DNA from: Carex sylvatica
Taxonomy: Eukaryota > Streptophyta > Magnoliopsida > Poales > Cyperaceae
Assembly (NCBI GenBank): GCA_964058845.1
Contig: CAXKVR010000554.1
Location: forward strand, 1 to 22,236
Direction: 5' to 3'
DNA length: 22,236 nt
Positions 1 through 10,533 of this stretch are shown here, one piece after another. The notes under the pieces were generated by a model. It was not told the DNA's origin. It worked only from the letters and a program-made list of their open reading frames with translations, and ran no database searches. Position numbers and translations under genes: made by a program. Each line of letters begins with the position of its first letter. Positions within the stretch are counted from its first letter, which is position 1.

Positions 1-501
1 CGACTCAAATCAGCTCAAGATCGACAAAAGAGATATGCTGATGTACATCGAAGACCGTTAGAGTTTCAAGAAGGTGATCATGTGTGGCTCCGAGTATCTC
101 CGGTTAGAGGAGTACATCGGTTTGGAGTATCGGGTAAGCTAAGTCCACGGTATATCGGTCCCTTTCAGATTCTGAACCGAGTAGGACTTGTAGCTTACGA
201 GCTTGCATTGCCTCCAACCTTGGACCGGGTACACCCGGTGTTTCATGTGTCACAACTCCGAAAATATGTACGAGATCCATCTCACTGCATCGACCATTCT
301 GACTTATACTTTAATGAGAATTTGGCCTATAAAGAAGAACCAATCCGAATACTTGATAGAAAAGAGCAAAGGTTAAGAAATCGAACGATTAGACTTGTTT
401 TAGTACAATGGGGTCGACACTTGGAAAAAGAGGCAACATGGGAACTCGAAACGAAAATTCGCGAGCAATATCCTGAGTTATTCGACAGTTCAGGTACGTA
501 G
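1..501 (+). CDS. Ty3/Gypsy retrotransposon polyprotein, 3' end (integrase C-terminus and chromodomain-like tail), partial
   Basis: The frame is open from base 1 to the stop at 499-501 (166 codons), so the 5' part lies outside the window. The start of the frame (KRYADVHRR, then F-x-E-G-D-H-V-W-L) is the usual end of the integrase core region. SPRYIGPFQIL is the GPY/F module of Ty3/Gypsy integrases, followed by the common LPPxLxxVHPVFHVSQLRKY segment. The last 60 residues (LVQWGRHLEKEATWELE, then REQYPELF) look like the chromodomain-type tail of plant chromoviruses, which in this family is thought to guide integration toward particular chromatin. The Tekay/Del clade is my best guess, from motif appearance only. 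A polypurine tract and LTR follow directly, as expected for the 3' end of the internal region. No stop or frameshift is visible in this part, so the element may be fairly young; the rest cannot be judged. Confidence 0.9.
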   Translation, partial: RLKSAQDRQKRYADVHRRPLEFQEGDHVWLRVSPVRGVHRFGVSGKLSPRYIGPFQILNRVGLVAYELALPPTLDRVHPVFHVSQLRKYVRDPSHCIDHSDLYFNENLAYKEEPIRILDRKEQRLRNRTIRLVLVQWGRHLEKEATWELETKIREQYPELFDSSGT

Positions 502-531
502 TTAAGTTCAAAGGATTGAACTTTATTTTTA

Positions 532-544
532 AGTGAGGGAGAAA
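532..544 (+). other. Polypurine tract of the retrotransposon
   Basis: The run AGTGAGGGAGAAA lies immediately before the TGTAAC that opens the LTR. A purine-rich tract at this position primes plus-strand DNA synthesis in LTR retrotransposons. Assigned by position and composition. Confidence 0.65.
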
Positions 545-685
545 TGTAACGTAGTGAAACTTTTAAAATAATAAGATTTTAAAAGATTAAAGTAAATATA
601 GTTTTAGAAATTAAAAATCTAATGTTTGGAAATATTTCTATACTGACTGAATGAGAATCGAATTATAAATATAGAAAAATGGTCC

Positions 686-930
686 AGTGCGGATGGATGA
701 CCCGCACTGCGGGTGGCTTCACCCGCACTGGGACAAGTTCTGAAGTTGCCGAATTTTTCGCTAAGTCCTGAATGCGGATGGGATCATCCGCACTGTCCTC
801 AGTGCGTCTGCACTAGGCTCGGACTTTTTCTTCTGCGCAGTGAATGCGGCTGGATGATCCGCAGTGCGGATGGATGGACCGTAGTGCGGATGGATATTAT
901 CCGCAGTGCGGATGATTGATCCGCACTGAT
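686..930. repeat. Cluster of about seven short palindromes in the LTR
   Basis: Imperfect palindromes built on GTGCGGATNNATCCGCAC occur at about 686-708, 708-727, 773-793, 845-862, 864-882, 885-905 and 907-927. Each could fold into an 8-10-bp hairpin. The units vary in the loop and in single stem bases, and some stem changes (GCGGGTG with CACCCGC at 708-727) are compensated on the other arm. Confidence 0.8.
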
Positions 931-2579
931 ATGTAATTTTGTTATTTTTGAGGGGTTTATTTGCAAAATTTCAATTATTAATCAAAATCCTTCTTCTTCT
1001 TCTCATTTTCACGGGAATTAAAGAAGAGGGTTAGGGTGAGCCGAAAGGAAAAAGAGAAAGAGAGAGAGAGAGAGAAATTGAGCGCGGAATCTGATCGAAC
1101 TGACCGGAAAATTGAGATTCGAGCTGAATTGACGATCCTTGATCGATTCTAAAGCTTCAAATTGGTATATACATCTCTTTTGCAATTCTTTGAAAACCCT
1201 AAATTATTCGATTTGTCGTGATTTCGGTTGAAATTCGAATTAGGGTTTCAGTAATCGAGTTCTAGCTCGATTACTGGTTAATTTGTGAGAATTGATATGA
1301 TTTGTCTTCTTTTTCTCTTGGAAACCCTAATTCAATTGATTTGTTATATTTTTGGGTGAAATTCGAATTCGAATTTGATTTGAAACATTATGACTCGATA
1401 ATCGACTTGACTGTATTTAAATCGATTGAATTTCTTTTATTAATTCATCTATGCTTTATTAACATAGGCATAGACCCTATCGAGTACGATTCAGCGAAAT
1501 CGTCGGAAATTCGGAATCTCGTGATAACTGATTCTCTACGCATCTTACGTGATCAGGTGCGGGGGTTCACGGGATCTGTCTTGGGATTTATTTTTAAGAA
1601 TTAAATAGTTACGTATAATGGCATGTTGAATTTCTAATTGCATGCATCATGACATTATTGCATAATTAAGTAAATGATATATCGGAATTGCTATATTGAT
1701 GATGACCTAGCATATTGGTATGGTTTTACTGATTGACTGTTCCTTTGATTCTGATAAGAGAATGAAACCACAGTACTGAATTGATATTGTTATATTATAT
1801 TGTATATTCATAGTTATTGCAAAGTCTAGAGTCGACGCTAGACTTTGCCTCAGGAACCATATGCGCATTTGGGGAATGACCCCACTGAACCCAGTACCGG
1901 TTGGGTAGGGGATACTGTTATTACATATATTATTGTGATTGTAGGAATACTGAACTGTGGTATAGTGATTGATGTGAAACTGTTACTGTATTGATAATCT
2001 TTGTTTCTGATCGAATTACTTTATTGCTAATCGTGAAATTCTGACTGATATGCATGTTTAATTATAAACCAGAACCAATAGAACGGTTAAGCCGACGAAG
2101 ATAGATAACTAATTTCTATTCTTCCAACCTGACTTAGAGAGTTTGCATTTAGGTCCAAACATCCTGAATAATTCCGTTTTGATTTTCTCCGAATGTGATA
2201 ATAGTAGAAGTTCGCTTGAATTCCCTTTTAAAGTAATTGCATTTCATGATTAGCGAATAAATAACTGAATAGTATACTAACGAATCGATTTAATTCTGAT
2301 CATGAATTTCTTACAAATCCAGTAGCCCTATTTAAATTCTGCACTGAGAAACTGCGAATAAGTTTCTCACCCCTTTTCCCCTTCGTGGGTTTTTCAGGAA
2401 AGAAGGAATAGGATTTTGAGATCGTGCGGCGAGGAGAAGAAAGGAGAGGTATAGATATGCCTTAATTAATGATCGTTTTGTACTAGTTAAGTACTCATAT
2501 CATATTTTGTTGTGTATAACCTTTGAACCAGACCTTTGTAAAACTTATTTTAATTATGTAGTGTAAATGTTTAATTCGT

Positions 2580-2627
2580 TAAGTAGGAGGTGTTGTAAGT
2601 AGGAGGTGTTGTAAGTAGGATGTGTTT
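2580..2627 (+). repeat. 16-bp tandem repeat, three copies, in the LTR
   Basis: TAAGTAGGAGGTGTTG occurs twice exactly (2580-2595, 2596-2611) and a third time with two changes (2612-2627). It lies near the 3' end of the LTR. Confidence 0.9.
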
Positions 2628-2992
2628 TAATTATCTGATTTTCATTAACTGCGTGTCTGAAAGATTTAAAATATTTGGTTAAAATTGGGATGAATATGAA
2701 TCATCTCATCGTTCTTGCCTCGTGAGTATATAGAAAATATATATTCACGGCGTAACTGTCGCGCCCCCTGGTTCCGGGGTGTGACAACTAATAAATCAGT
2801 TTATATGAACTTTGAATTATTTAAACATATACAATATGCTAGCTCCAGTATTTTCAGAAAAGAGAAGATACCATGAAGAGTTATTCAAAGTTTACTATGC
2901 ATTAGATGATAAAAGTTATCAAATTTAAATTGTGATTTGTAGCATAGAAATTTGAATTCTTGTCAGATTAATTTAATTCATATATTTTTTTA

Positions 2993-4422
2993 GAGGAGGT
3001 TCAAATGCACCCAAATTTTATCGACATTTTTATTTTTACCCAAAAAAAAAATTATTTTATTAAAAATAACCAAGATTTAAAAACAATTTTAAAAATACCC
3101 AACCCGTGGAAATTTTCCACGGGCCAGAAATTTTTTTTTTTTTTTTTTTTTTTTACAAAAACAGAAATTTATATTTACTTTTTATTTTTTTATGAAAATA
3201 TTAGAAATGTTGGATTTTTTTTTTGAAAATAGATGAAATACAATACAATTTGATTTATTAGAAAGATTGTAACAAATAATCCGATCAATATTTTTCAGGC
3301 CGGAATTTTCGCGGCTGTAAGAAAAATTAATATATTTCATTATGTGTTCTTGTAAAAAAATAAAAATGCATGAATTCTGAGTTATTGATCCCGGTTCAAA
3401 AGTCACTTCTAGGTAATATAGAAATTATTGTGATCTTTCTAGTACATTTAATTTATAAAAAGTTGTATCTATTTTGAGAATTTTTTTTGAATAATAATCA
3501 TTAAATAACTTAAAGTTTTTTTTTTTTTTTAAAATAGATACAACTTTTTATAAATTAAATGTACTAGAAGGATCACAATAATTTTTATATTACCTAGAAG
3601 TGACTTTTGAACCGGGATCAATAACTTAGAATTCATGCATTTTTATTTTTTTACAAGAACACATAATGAGATATATTAATTTTTCTTACAGCCGCGAAAA
3701 ATCCGGCCTGAAAAATATTGATTGGATTATTTGTTACAATCTTTCTAATAAATCAAATTGTATTGTATTCCATCTATTTTCAAAAAAATATATCCAACAT
3801 TTCTAATATTTTCATAAAAAAATAAAAAGTAAATATAAATTTCTGTTTTTGTAAAAAAAAAAAAAAAAAAAAATTCTGTCCCGTGGAAAAATTCCACGGG
3901 TTGGAATTGAAATTCTGGCCCGTGGAAAATTTTCACGGGTTGGGTATTTTTAAAATTGTTTTTAAATCTTGGTTATTTTTAATAAAATAATTTTTTTTTT
4001 GGGTAAAAATAAAAATGTCGGCAAATTTTTGTGCATCCAAATGCACTCTATATTTCAAATCTTTTTTCTCTGTTTTCAAAGTCCAAATAGTCAATCCGAA
4101 CCGTTAGATGCGATCTATATATTAAGATGTACTTTGAGACCAAATTTTATATTTTTGAAATTTTTTTACTATTTATTAAGCCACTTTGAAAATCGCTGAT
4201 TTTACATTTTCTGGACCATTGGATCAGCGATTTTCAAAGTGGTTTAATAAATAGTAAAAAAAATTCAAAAAATGTAAAATTTGGTCTCCAAGCACATCTT
4301 AATATATAGATCACATCTAATGGTTCGGATTGACTGTTTTGATTTTGAAAACAGAGATAAAAGATATGAAAGATAGGGTGCATTTGGGTCCACAAAAATT
4401 TGGATGCATTTGAACCCTCCTC
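2993..4422. mobile_element. Mutator-like foldback MITE (outer element), interrupted by a nested MITE
   Basis: The left end reads GAGGAGGTTCAAATGCA. The right end, read on the minus strand, is GAGGAGGGTTCAAATGCA, the same with one extra G. The element is flanked by a perfect 9-bp duplication, ATTTTTTTA, at 2984-2992 and 4423-4431. Its own body, 4022-4422 plus 2993-3020, is a long inverted repeat centred near 4200 with arms of about 165 bp: the segment around 4060-4190 is matched in reverse complement by 4225-4370. The left arm is broken at about 3020 by a second element. TIRs plus a 9-bp duplication are the signature of Mutator-superfamily transposition. There is no coding capacity, so mobility would need a transposase in trans. 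Confidence 0.85.
3021..4021. mobile_element. Nested 1-kb palindromic MITE inserted in the outer MITE
   Basis: The ends are TCGACATTTTTATTTTTACC and, on the minus strand, CCGACATTTTTATTTTTACC. The flanks CAAATTTTA (3012-3020) and CAAATTTTT (4022-4030) agree in 8 of 9 bases and look like an aged 9-bp target duplication. Almost the whole 1001 bp is one palindrome centred near 3510, with arms of roughly 480-490 bp. For example, the stretch around 3285-3470 is matched in reverse complement by 3545-3735. Small GC-rich palindromes (CCCGTGG...CCACGGG) sit near both ends, once on the left (3103-3122) and one and a half times on the right (3879-3940). A transcript would fold into a hairpin of about 0.5 kb. 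No protein is encoded. Confidence 0.8.
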
Positions 4423-4431
4423 ATTTTTTTA

Positions 4432-5804
4432 TTAAGTTACCTATATTTGCACCTCCTTATTAACTCTGTAATGTATTAATTAATATGTAAAATATCCCAA
4501 AATGAGAAAAAGAGGAAATTTAATACTGGATTTTTTTAGGTAATTAACTAGCATGGTACCATAGAAATCTAATGTGTTTTTCTTTGTTTTCTCTATATGC
4601 CAGAACATCCTGATATTTAATACACTGGACTTATTTAAAACACTGGACTTTACCGTAGATGAAAATCGATATGCCTATTTGTATCTCGGTGCTCAAAATT
4701 AATTGGACTTTACAACCCATCTGTACCAACCTTAATAGAAAAGAAAAGATAAGAGATATCGGAGAACATTCTCCTAAAGCAGTAACAGTAATCATATATG
4801 CTAAAAAGAAATCAAACATTCGGGTGTCATTACGAATATGTTAGAAAAGAAAGGCACTGAAAATTGATTTTCAAAATTAACTGGACTTTATCACTGCTCA
4901 TGGTGCGTGGAGGAGGGACTGACACTGCTGACGGAGAAGAAACCATGCAGAGGAGAGAACTGACGTATGATCAGGGAGACAAGAGACAAGCGGGTGGAGG
5001 AGAGAGGCGTGCGGAGGAGAGAAGCGGGCAGAGGGGAAGTCGCCTAGTTACCAAAATTAGGTTTGGAAACTTATGGAGCAAACAGATTCTGTATTTCACA
5101 TACTCTTCAGCAGGAGTATTTTGGTCAATATTAAAATTTGTTGAATTTTCAAAATAATTTAAATCAAATATCTGAATTTAGTGTATAATTGTGATAATTT
5201 ACTTAATTTCATGACTTTGAGGTGACAGATAACTAATTTTATGTTTTGGAGTGACAAATAACTAATTTTCAAATTTTGGAGTGACAAATAAAAAAATCTT
5301 TTTTTTATTAATAGAAAAGAAAAGAAAAAATTAATGTGAAAGAGAAACGTTTTTGCGGAATCTTGTTTTACAAGAAAACCGAGGTAGATATTTCCGTCCG
5401 TTTGGACGGAACAGATATCCACGTCCCAATTAATTTATCCAGATTCAAATCCTGCTAAAAAAAAAAAAAACTTGGTCGGAACTCTTTTTTTCGTCCAGTG
5501 TCTTTCTCTAAAATGTCTTGAGAGAAAAAATAAAGTACAATACTTGTTCTCTCTTTCTTCACGAATCATAATGGATTAATTACTCAATAGAAGAACCTTT
5601 TTAATTTGATGTTATTTGTACAAAACTTATTTCAAAGCAGAGACTTGTCACTGCATTGAGATTAATAGAGGATTTCTTTTCTTTATCTAGAATTAGCTCT
5701 TATTTCATTAATCTATTAATGCTATGTTAAATATTAATTGGAGACTCAACATTAGAAACCTGTGAAGACAGACAAAATGAGAATGAAATAAAAAGGCAAG
5801 ATAA
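4432..5804. other. Intergenic stretch without an identifiable gene
   Basis: This region is AT-rich with short open frames only. A direct repeat of about 20 bp (TCAAAATTAA.TGGACTTTA) occurs near 4695-4715 and 4872-4890. The purine-rich stretch 4900-5045 has an open frame of 97 codons (4864-5157) of low complexity, rich in Arg, Gly and Glu, with no family resemblance; I do not call it a gene. GATATTTCCGTCC (5387-5399) pairs with GGACGGAACAGATATC (5404-5419) to form a short hairpin. Confidence 0.6.
5221..5307 (+). repeat. 30-bp tandem repeat, about 2.7 copies
   Basis: Units begin at 5221, 5251 and 5281 with G(G)TGACAAATAACTAATTTT...TTTTGGA. The third copy decays into poly-A/T after about 12 bases. 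Confidence 0.75.
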
Positions 5805-5947
5805 GGGCATGTTCGGGCCTCCAATTGGGAATGGACATGATCATAAAAATTGAACTGAAAAGTACTGTTTTTGTGGAAAAAAAAAAAAATTCAGTTCAAC
5901 TGAATTTTTTTTTCTCCACGGAAACAGTAACACGGCCGAACAGGGCG
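5805..5947. mobile_element. Small foldback MITE (about 143 bp)
   Basis: The outer ends GGGCATGTTCGG (left) and, on the minus strand, CGCCCTGTTCGG are similar; TGTTCGG-type ends are common in plant MITEs. The inner part is a hairpin centred near 5900: GTACTGTTTTTGTGGAAAA is matched in reverse complement by TTTTCTCCACGGAAACAGTA. I could not find a clear target duplication, so the superfamily is uncertain. Confidence 0.5.
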
Positions 5948-6441
5948 TAATGTTCGAGTGAATATTCAGGTCCAATTTTGATCTGATATGCTTTGCACAG
6001 TCTTGCTCCTGCTCCTTGCCTCATTATGCACGTAGAATCACATAATATCAAATAAATTATATCTATTTTATAAGTTGAAAAACGTCTAGAAATTATTCAC
6101 ATTAGTGCGTTTTTTGTAAGCTCTCGATGACAACCAGAACAAAATTGAAATGTCATAATTTTTTACACTTGCATAGATAAAATGATGTAGATCATATCGA
6201 ATAGTTTTATTTTGACTTTTAAGTTTTTAAATTTTGATTTATTAAAGTTTTTAAAAATAAAGACAGGATGGAGACACAATAAATAAAGGCATTTGAACCA
6301 TCCACATTTAGCATTTAGAAGGTTGTGTTCATAACTTTTGCATTTTCTCGTCTTTCAAAAAAAGTTGTAATTACCTCCTCTTTTGTTTACCTCTGTATAA
6401 CTGAGGAAAAAAAGAGGGATATTTTGGCACTTCTAGGTGCA
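5948..6441. other. Intergenic, nothing identifiable
   Basis: AT-rich sequence with no open frame resembling a protein, no RNA gene and no clear repeat ends. Confidence 0.6.
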
Positions 6442-6450
6442 CTAAGGGTG

Positions 6451-8055
6451 CGGTCATTTTTATTAATATCCTAAAAAAAAAAAAAAAATTTAAAACTTCT
6501 CATGAATTTTGATTTTTTTAAAATTGTCCTGACCGTCAGACCCACGAGCGGCCCAGATCCTCTAGCAAATCGCTTGGGCCAAGGGCGGTCCGCTAGGGAC
6601 CAAACCGCCTGGGGGCCGGGCGGTTCTCTATTTTTTTTTTTATAGAGATCTTAATATTTTGATTTAAATAATTTTGTGAAGAAAAAGTTTTATTGTATGC
6701 CAAAAAATAAGACATTTAATATATTTATGAAGTGAAGTCGTAACTCTTTATAACTTTGATTAGATTTGTCTGTTGAAAATCACAAGTTTTAAGATAACAC
6801 TAATTAAGGACTTGGCCCCAATTCTTAATAATTTATTTTATTCAAATATACACAAGGAAATATAGTTATATTGCCTCAATGATGTCAACTTCTCTTTTTT
6901 TTAGAGAATAATTGAAGAGTGAGAGAGATAATAATTGAATTATTTGATTATTGTCAACATATACCATTTGCTCAGAGATAGGCAAACGAACACAATAAAT
7001 AGTAAATGCATTTTAAAATAATTATATGAATAATTCTTGAATAATCTCTTAGGCTTTTGACTAAACAAAATACCGATTGTTCTATATTTACCGTTGAACG
7101 AAAACTTAAACTGAATTTTTGAGACACTAAATGACTTTTTTTGAAATTACGATGCTTCGGATGCCCAGAGATTTCTCCCAGGTGATATTCAAATCCGTCT
7201 CGTCCCCCCCTTTCTGAAAAGTGGTCATACGCACAAATCCGACTTTCCTCGCCCAAAGTTATGACTGTTTAAAGTTTTTTCAAAAGCCAAACTTTAGAAA
7301 TTCATAACTAATTGTAGAAAAATCCAAATAAATTGAAATTTGTGTCAATTCTGTATATTTTTGAATGCTCTACATGCTGGTGTAATCATTTTTATAGTTT
7401 GGTCCCTATATCAGTCCAGACTTGCTAATTTACTAGAAGAATTCAAATTTGATGTTTTTAGTGCATTGCATTATACCAGTGGCCTTTGCCTAGTGCTTGG
7501 CTGCTTAGTTTGAACTTGGTACCATACCAGAGATCAGCCTAGGGTGCTTGTGAATGGACAAAGATCTAATTTAAGATTTGAACATATTTTAATTAGTAGC
7601 TCTAAACTACTGTTTTAGTATCAGAAATAAACAGAAAAAGTTCAACAAGCTGTCAGAGCATGAAAATTTTGTAATCAAGACCAAGTCCTTAATTAGTGTT
7701 ATCTTTAGACTTGTGATATCCACTGACAAATCAAATCAAAGTTATAAAAAATTACGACATCACTTCATAAATATATCAAATGTCTTATTTTTTTGACATA
7801 CAAGAAAACTTTTTTCTTCACAAAATTATTTAAATCAAAATATTAAGATCTCTAAAAAAAAATTCAAAAAAATAGAGGACCGCCCAGCCCCAGGCAGTAT
7901 GGTCCCTCACGGACCGCCTCTAGCCCAGGCGGTCTGCTAGAGGATTTGGGCCGCCCGTGAACCTGACGGTTGGGGCAGTTTTAAAAAAAATGAGAATGCA
8001 GGGATAGTTTTAAAAAAAATTCTTTTTTTTTTTAGGGTATTAATAAAAATGGCCG
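6451..8055. mobile_element. Non-autonomous Mutator-like element with long TIRs (1.6 kb)
   Basis: The left end CGGTCATTTTTATTAAT matches the right end on the minus strand, CGGCCATTTTTATTAAT, with one mismatch. A perfect 9-bp duplication, CTAAGGGTG, flanks it at 6442-6450 and 8056-8064. The TIRs extend about 370 bp on each side (about 6451-6818 and 7679-8055) and include a GC-rich segment with GGGCCGCCCGTG/CGAGCGGCCC-type motifs and an AT-rich inner part (ATTTAAATAATTTTGTGAAG and its complement). The 860-bp interior (6819-7678) is not repeated and encodes nothing I recognise. Long TIRs plus a 9-bp duplication fit a TIR-MULE; the interior could be captured host DNA, but I cannot name a source. 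Confidence 0.85.
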
Positions 8056-8218
8056 CTAAGGGTGTGAATATGTTATTTTGTGCATTCATGCATCCTTTCT
8101 GTGCTATATGTATCTTTTCCTTTTAAATCAGTGGGAGATCTTGGTGAGATGTGTTATTTTGCGGATAATCCTTTCATGTGTAATTGATGAGATAGTGTGA
8201 CCGGGTTTTAAATCAACC

Positions 8219-8281
8219 CAAGTTGCAGTAAAAGAATTGTATCCTGATGGATTTCAAGGATATAAGAATGGCTTGTCAGTC
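8219..8281 (+). pseudogene. Protein kinase fragment (subdomain II remnant)
   Basis: One reading frame encodes QVAVKELYPDGFQGYKNGLS. VAVK is the beta-3 strand motif with the ATP-binding lysine of protein kinases, and V-A-V-K-x-L-x-P-(D/E)-G-x-Q-G is the form seen in plant receptor-like cytoplasmic kinases of the PBS1-like group. Where that family continues with a short acidic/aromatic stretch and the C-helix, this copy runs into unrelated AT-rich sequence. No other kinase subdomain is visible nearby, so at most about 20 codons survive. It lies about 150 bp outside the right end of the long-TIR element. It is a relic, not a gene; chance resemblance is possible but the motif order is good. Confidence 0.45.
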
Positions 8282-10092
8282 TTTCTATTTTATATATTTT
8301 TTACTTAATTAATTTCCTTCTTTCTTTTAATAATACAAAATTGCTTCCTTTTTAAAAAAATATTAAAAAAAACCCGTACATCTTGTACTCTTGATTTCTG
8401 CTCTGAATTTGGACATGCATTAATTTGAACTTGAAACAACAAATGAGGAAACCTATAAAATGAACTTTGTTAAACATTCTTTTGTTAATAGTTATTAATA
8501 CTGATAAAAGCACTCAGTTACTTATGTTTTGCTCTCTTGGGTTAAAACTTAAAAATAGTATTTTAAATGCTTTTAAATTAATGAATATTATATTTAGTAT
8601 TTTTACATGATCTTTAATCTTCAGGCTGAAGTAAACTCCTTAGGACAGCTGAGTCACTCAATTTTGGTTTTCAGGGATCTTTCTTCAAGCCATATATAAT
8701 ACTACTGAATTAAAATAAAAGACAAATGAAGGTCTTATGTTTTTTTACTCTTTGACTTGTGTAGACTGCAAGGTTGTAACTTCACTAGCACTAGACCAAC
8801 TGATTTAGCTTTTTGTACAAATTACTGACCATTGATTTAGCTTGAATATTGAAAATTTTAATTTAGATTTTGTATTAATTAGTGAATCAAACTCCAAGTA
8901 CAGTAATTCATATTTACATGTTGGTCTTTTATAACTTCAATTATCATAAAATTGCAGGCCCTTAATTATTTCAAATAATTTTAGGAGTATACATTCTACA
9001 TTTGGTTTGTTTTTATTATTGACTAATAGATGATTATGCAATTAATTTTTAAATTAATCACATTTAAAAAAAAAACTTTTAATTTTCACGGCAACACGTG
9101 GTTGGCATTTACTAATTCAGTCTAAATGAACGCATCTTGTGTAAACCGTGATATAAGAAAAAATCAAGAAAGATAACTTGTAGAATCTTTTGAAAATGTT
9201 CATATTCACCCTTGCATACTTAACAACATGTATTTTGTTTATAGATGATTTTATTGATCAATATAAAGTTATAAACACTGAAACACATTTGTCATGAAAT
9301 AAATCTAAAATGCATGAAAACAGACGAGAGTATTTTAGTACCAAGTTTCTCATAAGGCCTTGTATATTATTCTTTAAAAGTGAAGTTATAAAATATTGTG
9401 ATGAGATGTTTTTATCAATGTTATTAGAATCGGATCGGACATTAACTCGGTAAAACTTTGGATCACCGGTTTACTGATCAGACCGGTATGTCAATCGGTT
9501 CAACCGTTGGTTTTTTAAAATTGTTGAGTTTGATATTGAATTATTATTTCTTACCTTACTATAACGTTAATTACCGTGCATAAAGCTTAATTTTAACAAA
9601 ATTCATTACATAAATAATCCAAATCATACTATTTATATTTTTTATCAATTTAAATTAGTGTACACCGGTGTTTTTTTTTTTTATTTACTGTATGAATCAT
9701 TAGAACAACATTTTTTTTTTTATATTGATTGGCACACTCTAGTATGTCAATTTCATATCTGATCTTGTCAGCATATTTAAAGCCAATACTATATTCATAC
9801 AATTCAATTTTAAATACAATACAAGAACATAAACTTAAAATCAAATAGAAACTTTAATAGATTTAAATTGTAAATAAGAAGAACTACTTTTTTTTTTGCA
9901 ATTAATAAGAAACTCGTACTTAATATGAAAATAAGAAGAACTACTTTTTACTGTACGCTGTCAAGCCATAAGAACGGATTGAAAAAGATTATAATTACCT
10001 ACGGGGTTTCAATCAAAAAAAGAAAAAGATTCTAATTTCTTCTTAAGGAAAGGCACAGACTGGGTACAGGCAGGCGGCGGGGCTCAGTGCCT
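8282..10092. other. Intergenic, AT-rich, no gene seen
   Basis: No open frame with family resemblance on either strand. Around 9425-9512 lies a stretch rich in ACCGGT/CGGTT motifs (GGATCACCGGTTTACTGATC), resembling the end of dispersed plant MITEs, but I see neither a partner end nor a target duplication. Poly-T tracts occur near 9672 and 9710. Confidence 0.55.
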
Positions 10093-10101
10093 CAGTGGTC
10101 A

Positions 10102-10279
10102 GGAGTGCGTATCCTCTGAGATATCTCAACTTTTGCATGACCGATGTGTCCGGTGCCTATTCGGGGGTGATGTAGGGGTCAGTATTATGGGTACTTTGAG
10201 ATTCGTGTAGACGTATTTAAACGGTTGAGATTTTCCATAAAGTCACGCAAAATTTGAGATATCTCAGAGGACAGAATTC
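10102..10279. mobile_element. Small Mutator-like MITE (178 bp)
   Basis: A perfect 9-bp duplication, CAGTGGTCA, flanks the element at 10093-10101 and 10280-10288. Inner TIRs are strong: CCTCTGAGATATCTCAA (10113-10129) is repeated exactly in inverse form near 10253-10269, and the similarity continues as CTTTTGCATGACC against ATTTTGCGTGACT. The outermost 10 bases of the two ends agree less well. The 9-bp duplication suggests the Mutator superfamily. Non-coding. Confidence 0.7.
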
Positions 10280-10533
10280 CAGTGGTCAGTGCCTCCAGTT
10301 CGGCTTCCAGCTTTTATTAACCTCTTATCCATTTTCTTCTCCATTATATACCCATTTTTTTGTTTTTCTGACTTGACTAAATCTCATTTTACATTTTTTT
10401 GTTTTTTTTCTTTCTTTCTTTATTTTTCTTCTGTTTTTACTCGTTATTTTTCTTTAGGGATCAACAATAACATGTAATCCTATATACATAAATATTCATT
10501 GAAATTAACTTATTTTCTAGCTAGCTCATTGAA

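Larger units (their letters stand above)
545..2786 (+). mobile_element. 3' LTR of the Ty3/Gypsy element (2.24 kb)
   Basis: The LTR opens with TGTAACG right after the polypurine tract and closes with GGGGTGTGACA, giving the usual TG...CA ends with TGT/ACA terminal complementarity. About 2.2 kb is long and suits Tekay/Del-type chromoviruses. Inside are a cluster of small palindromes (686-930), a (GA)n microsatellite around 1050-1076 and a 16-bp triplet repeat (2580-2627). TTATAAATATAG near 661-673 is a possible LTR TATA box. The short open frames in it resemble no known protein. The next five bases, ACTAA (2787-2791), would be the target duplication, but the 5' LTR is outside the window so this cannot be confirmed. 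Confidence 0.85.

Noticed and set aside
713..919. Open frame of 68 codons in the LTR
   Set aside because: It is produced by the GCGGAT palindrome cluster; the translation is repetitive and matches no retrotransposon protein.
1196..1330. AACCCTAA / AAACCCTAA motifs resembling telomere repeats
   Set aside because: They are single scattered occurrences inside the LTR, not a tandem array; such telo-box-like motifs are common in plant leaders.
3005..3936. Several short open frames on both strands (3005-3226, 3182-3406, 3745-3936)
   Set aside because: They are mirror-image translations of the two arms of the palindromic MITE and run through poly-T/poly-A tracts.
4864..5157. 97-codon frame rich in Arg, Gly and Glu
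   Set aside because: The DNA is a purine-rich low-complexity stretch, with no domain, no promoter context and no splice partner that I can see.
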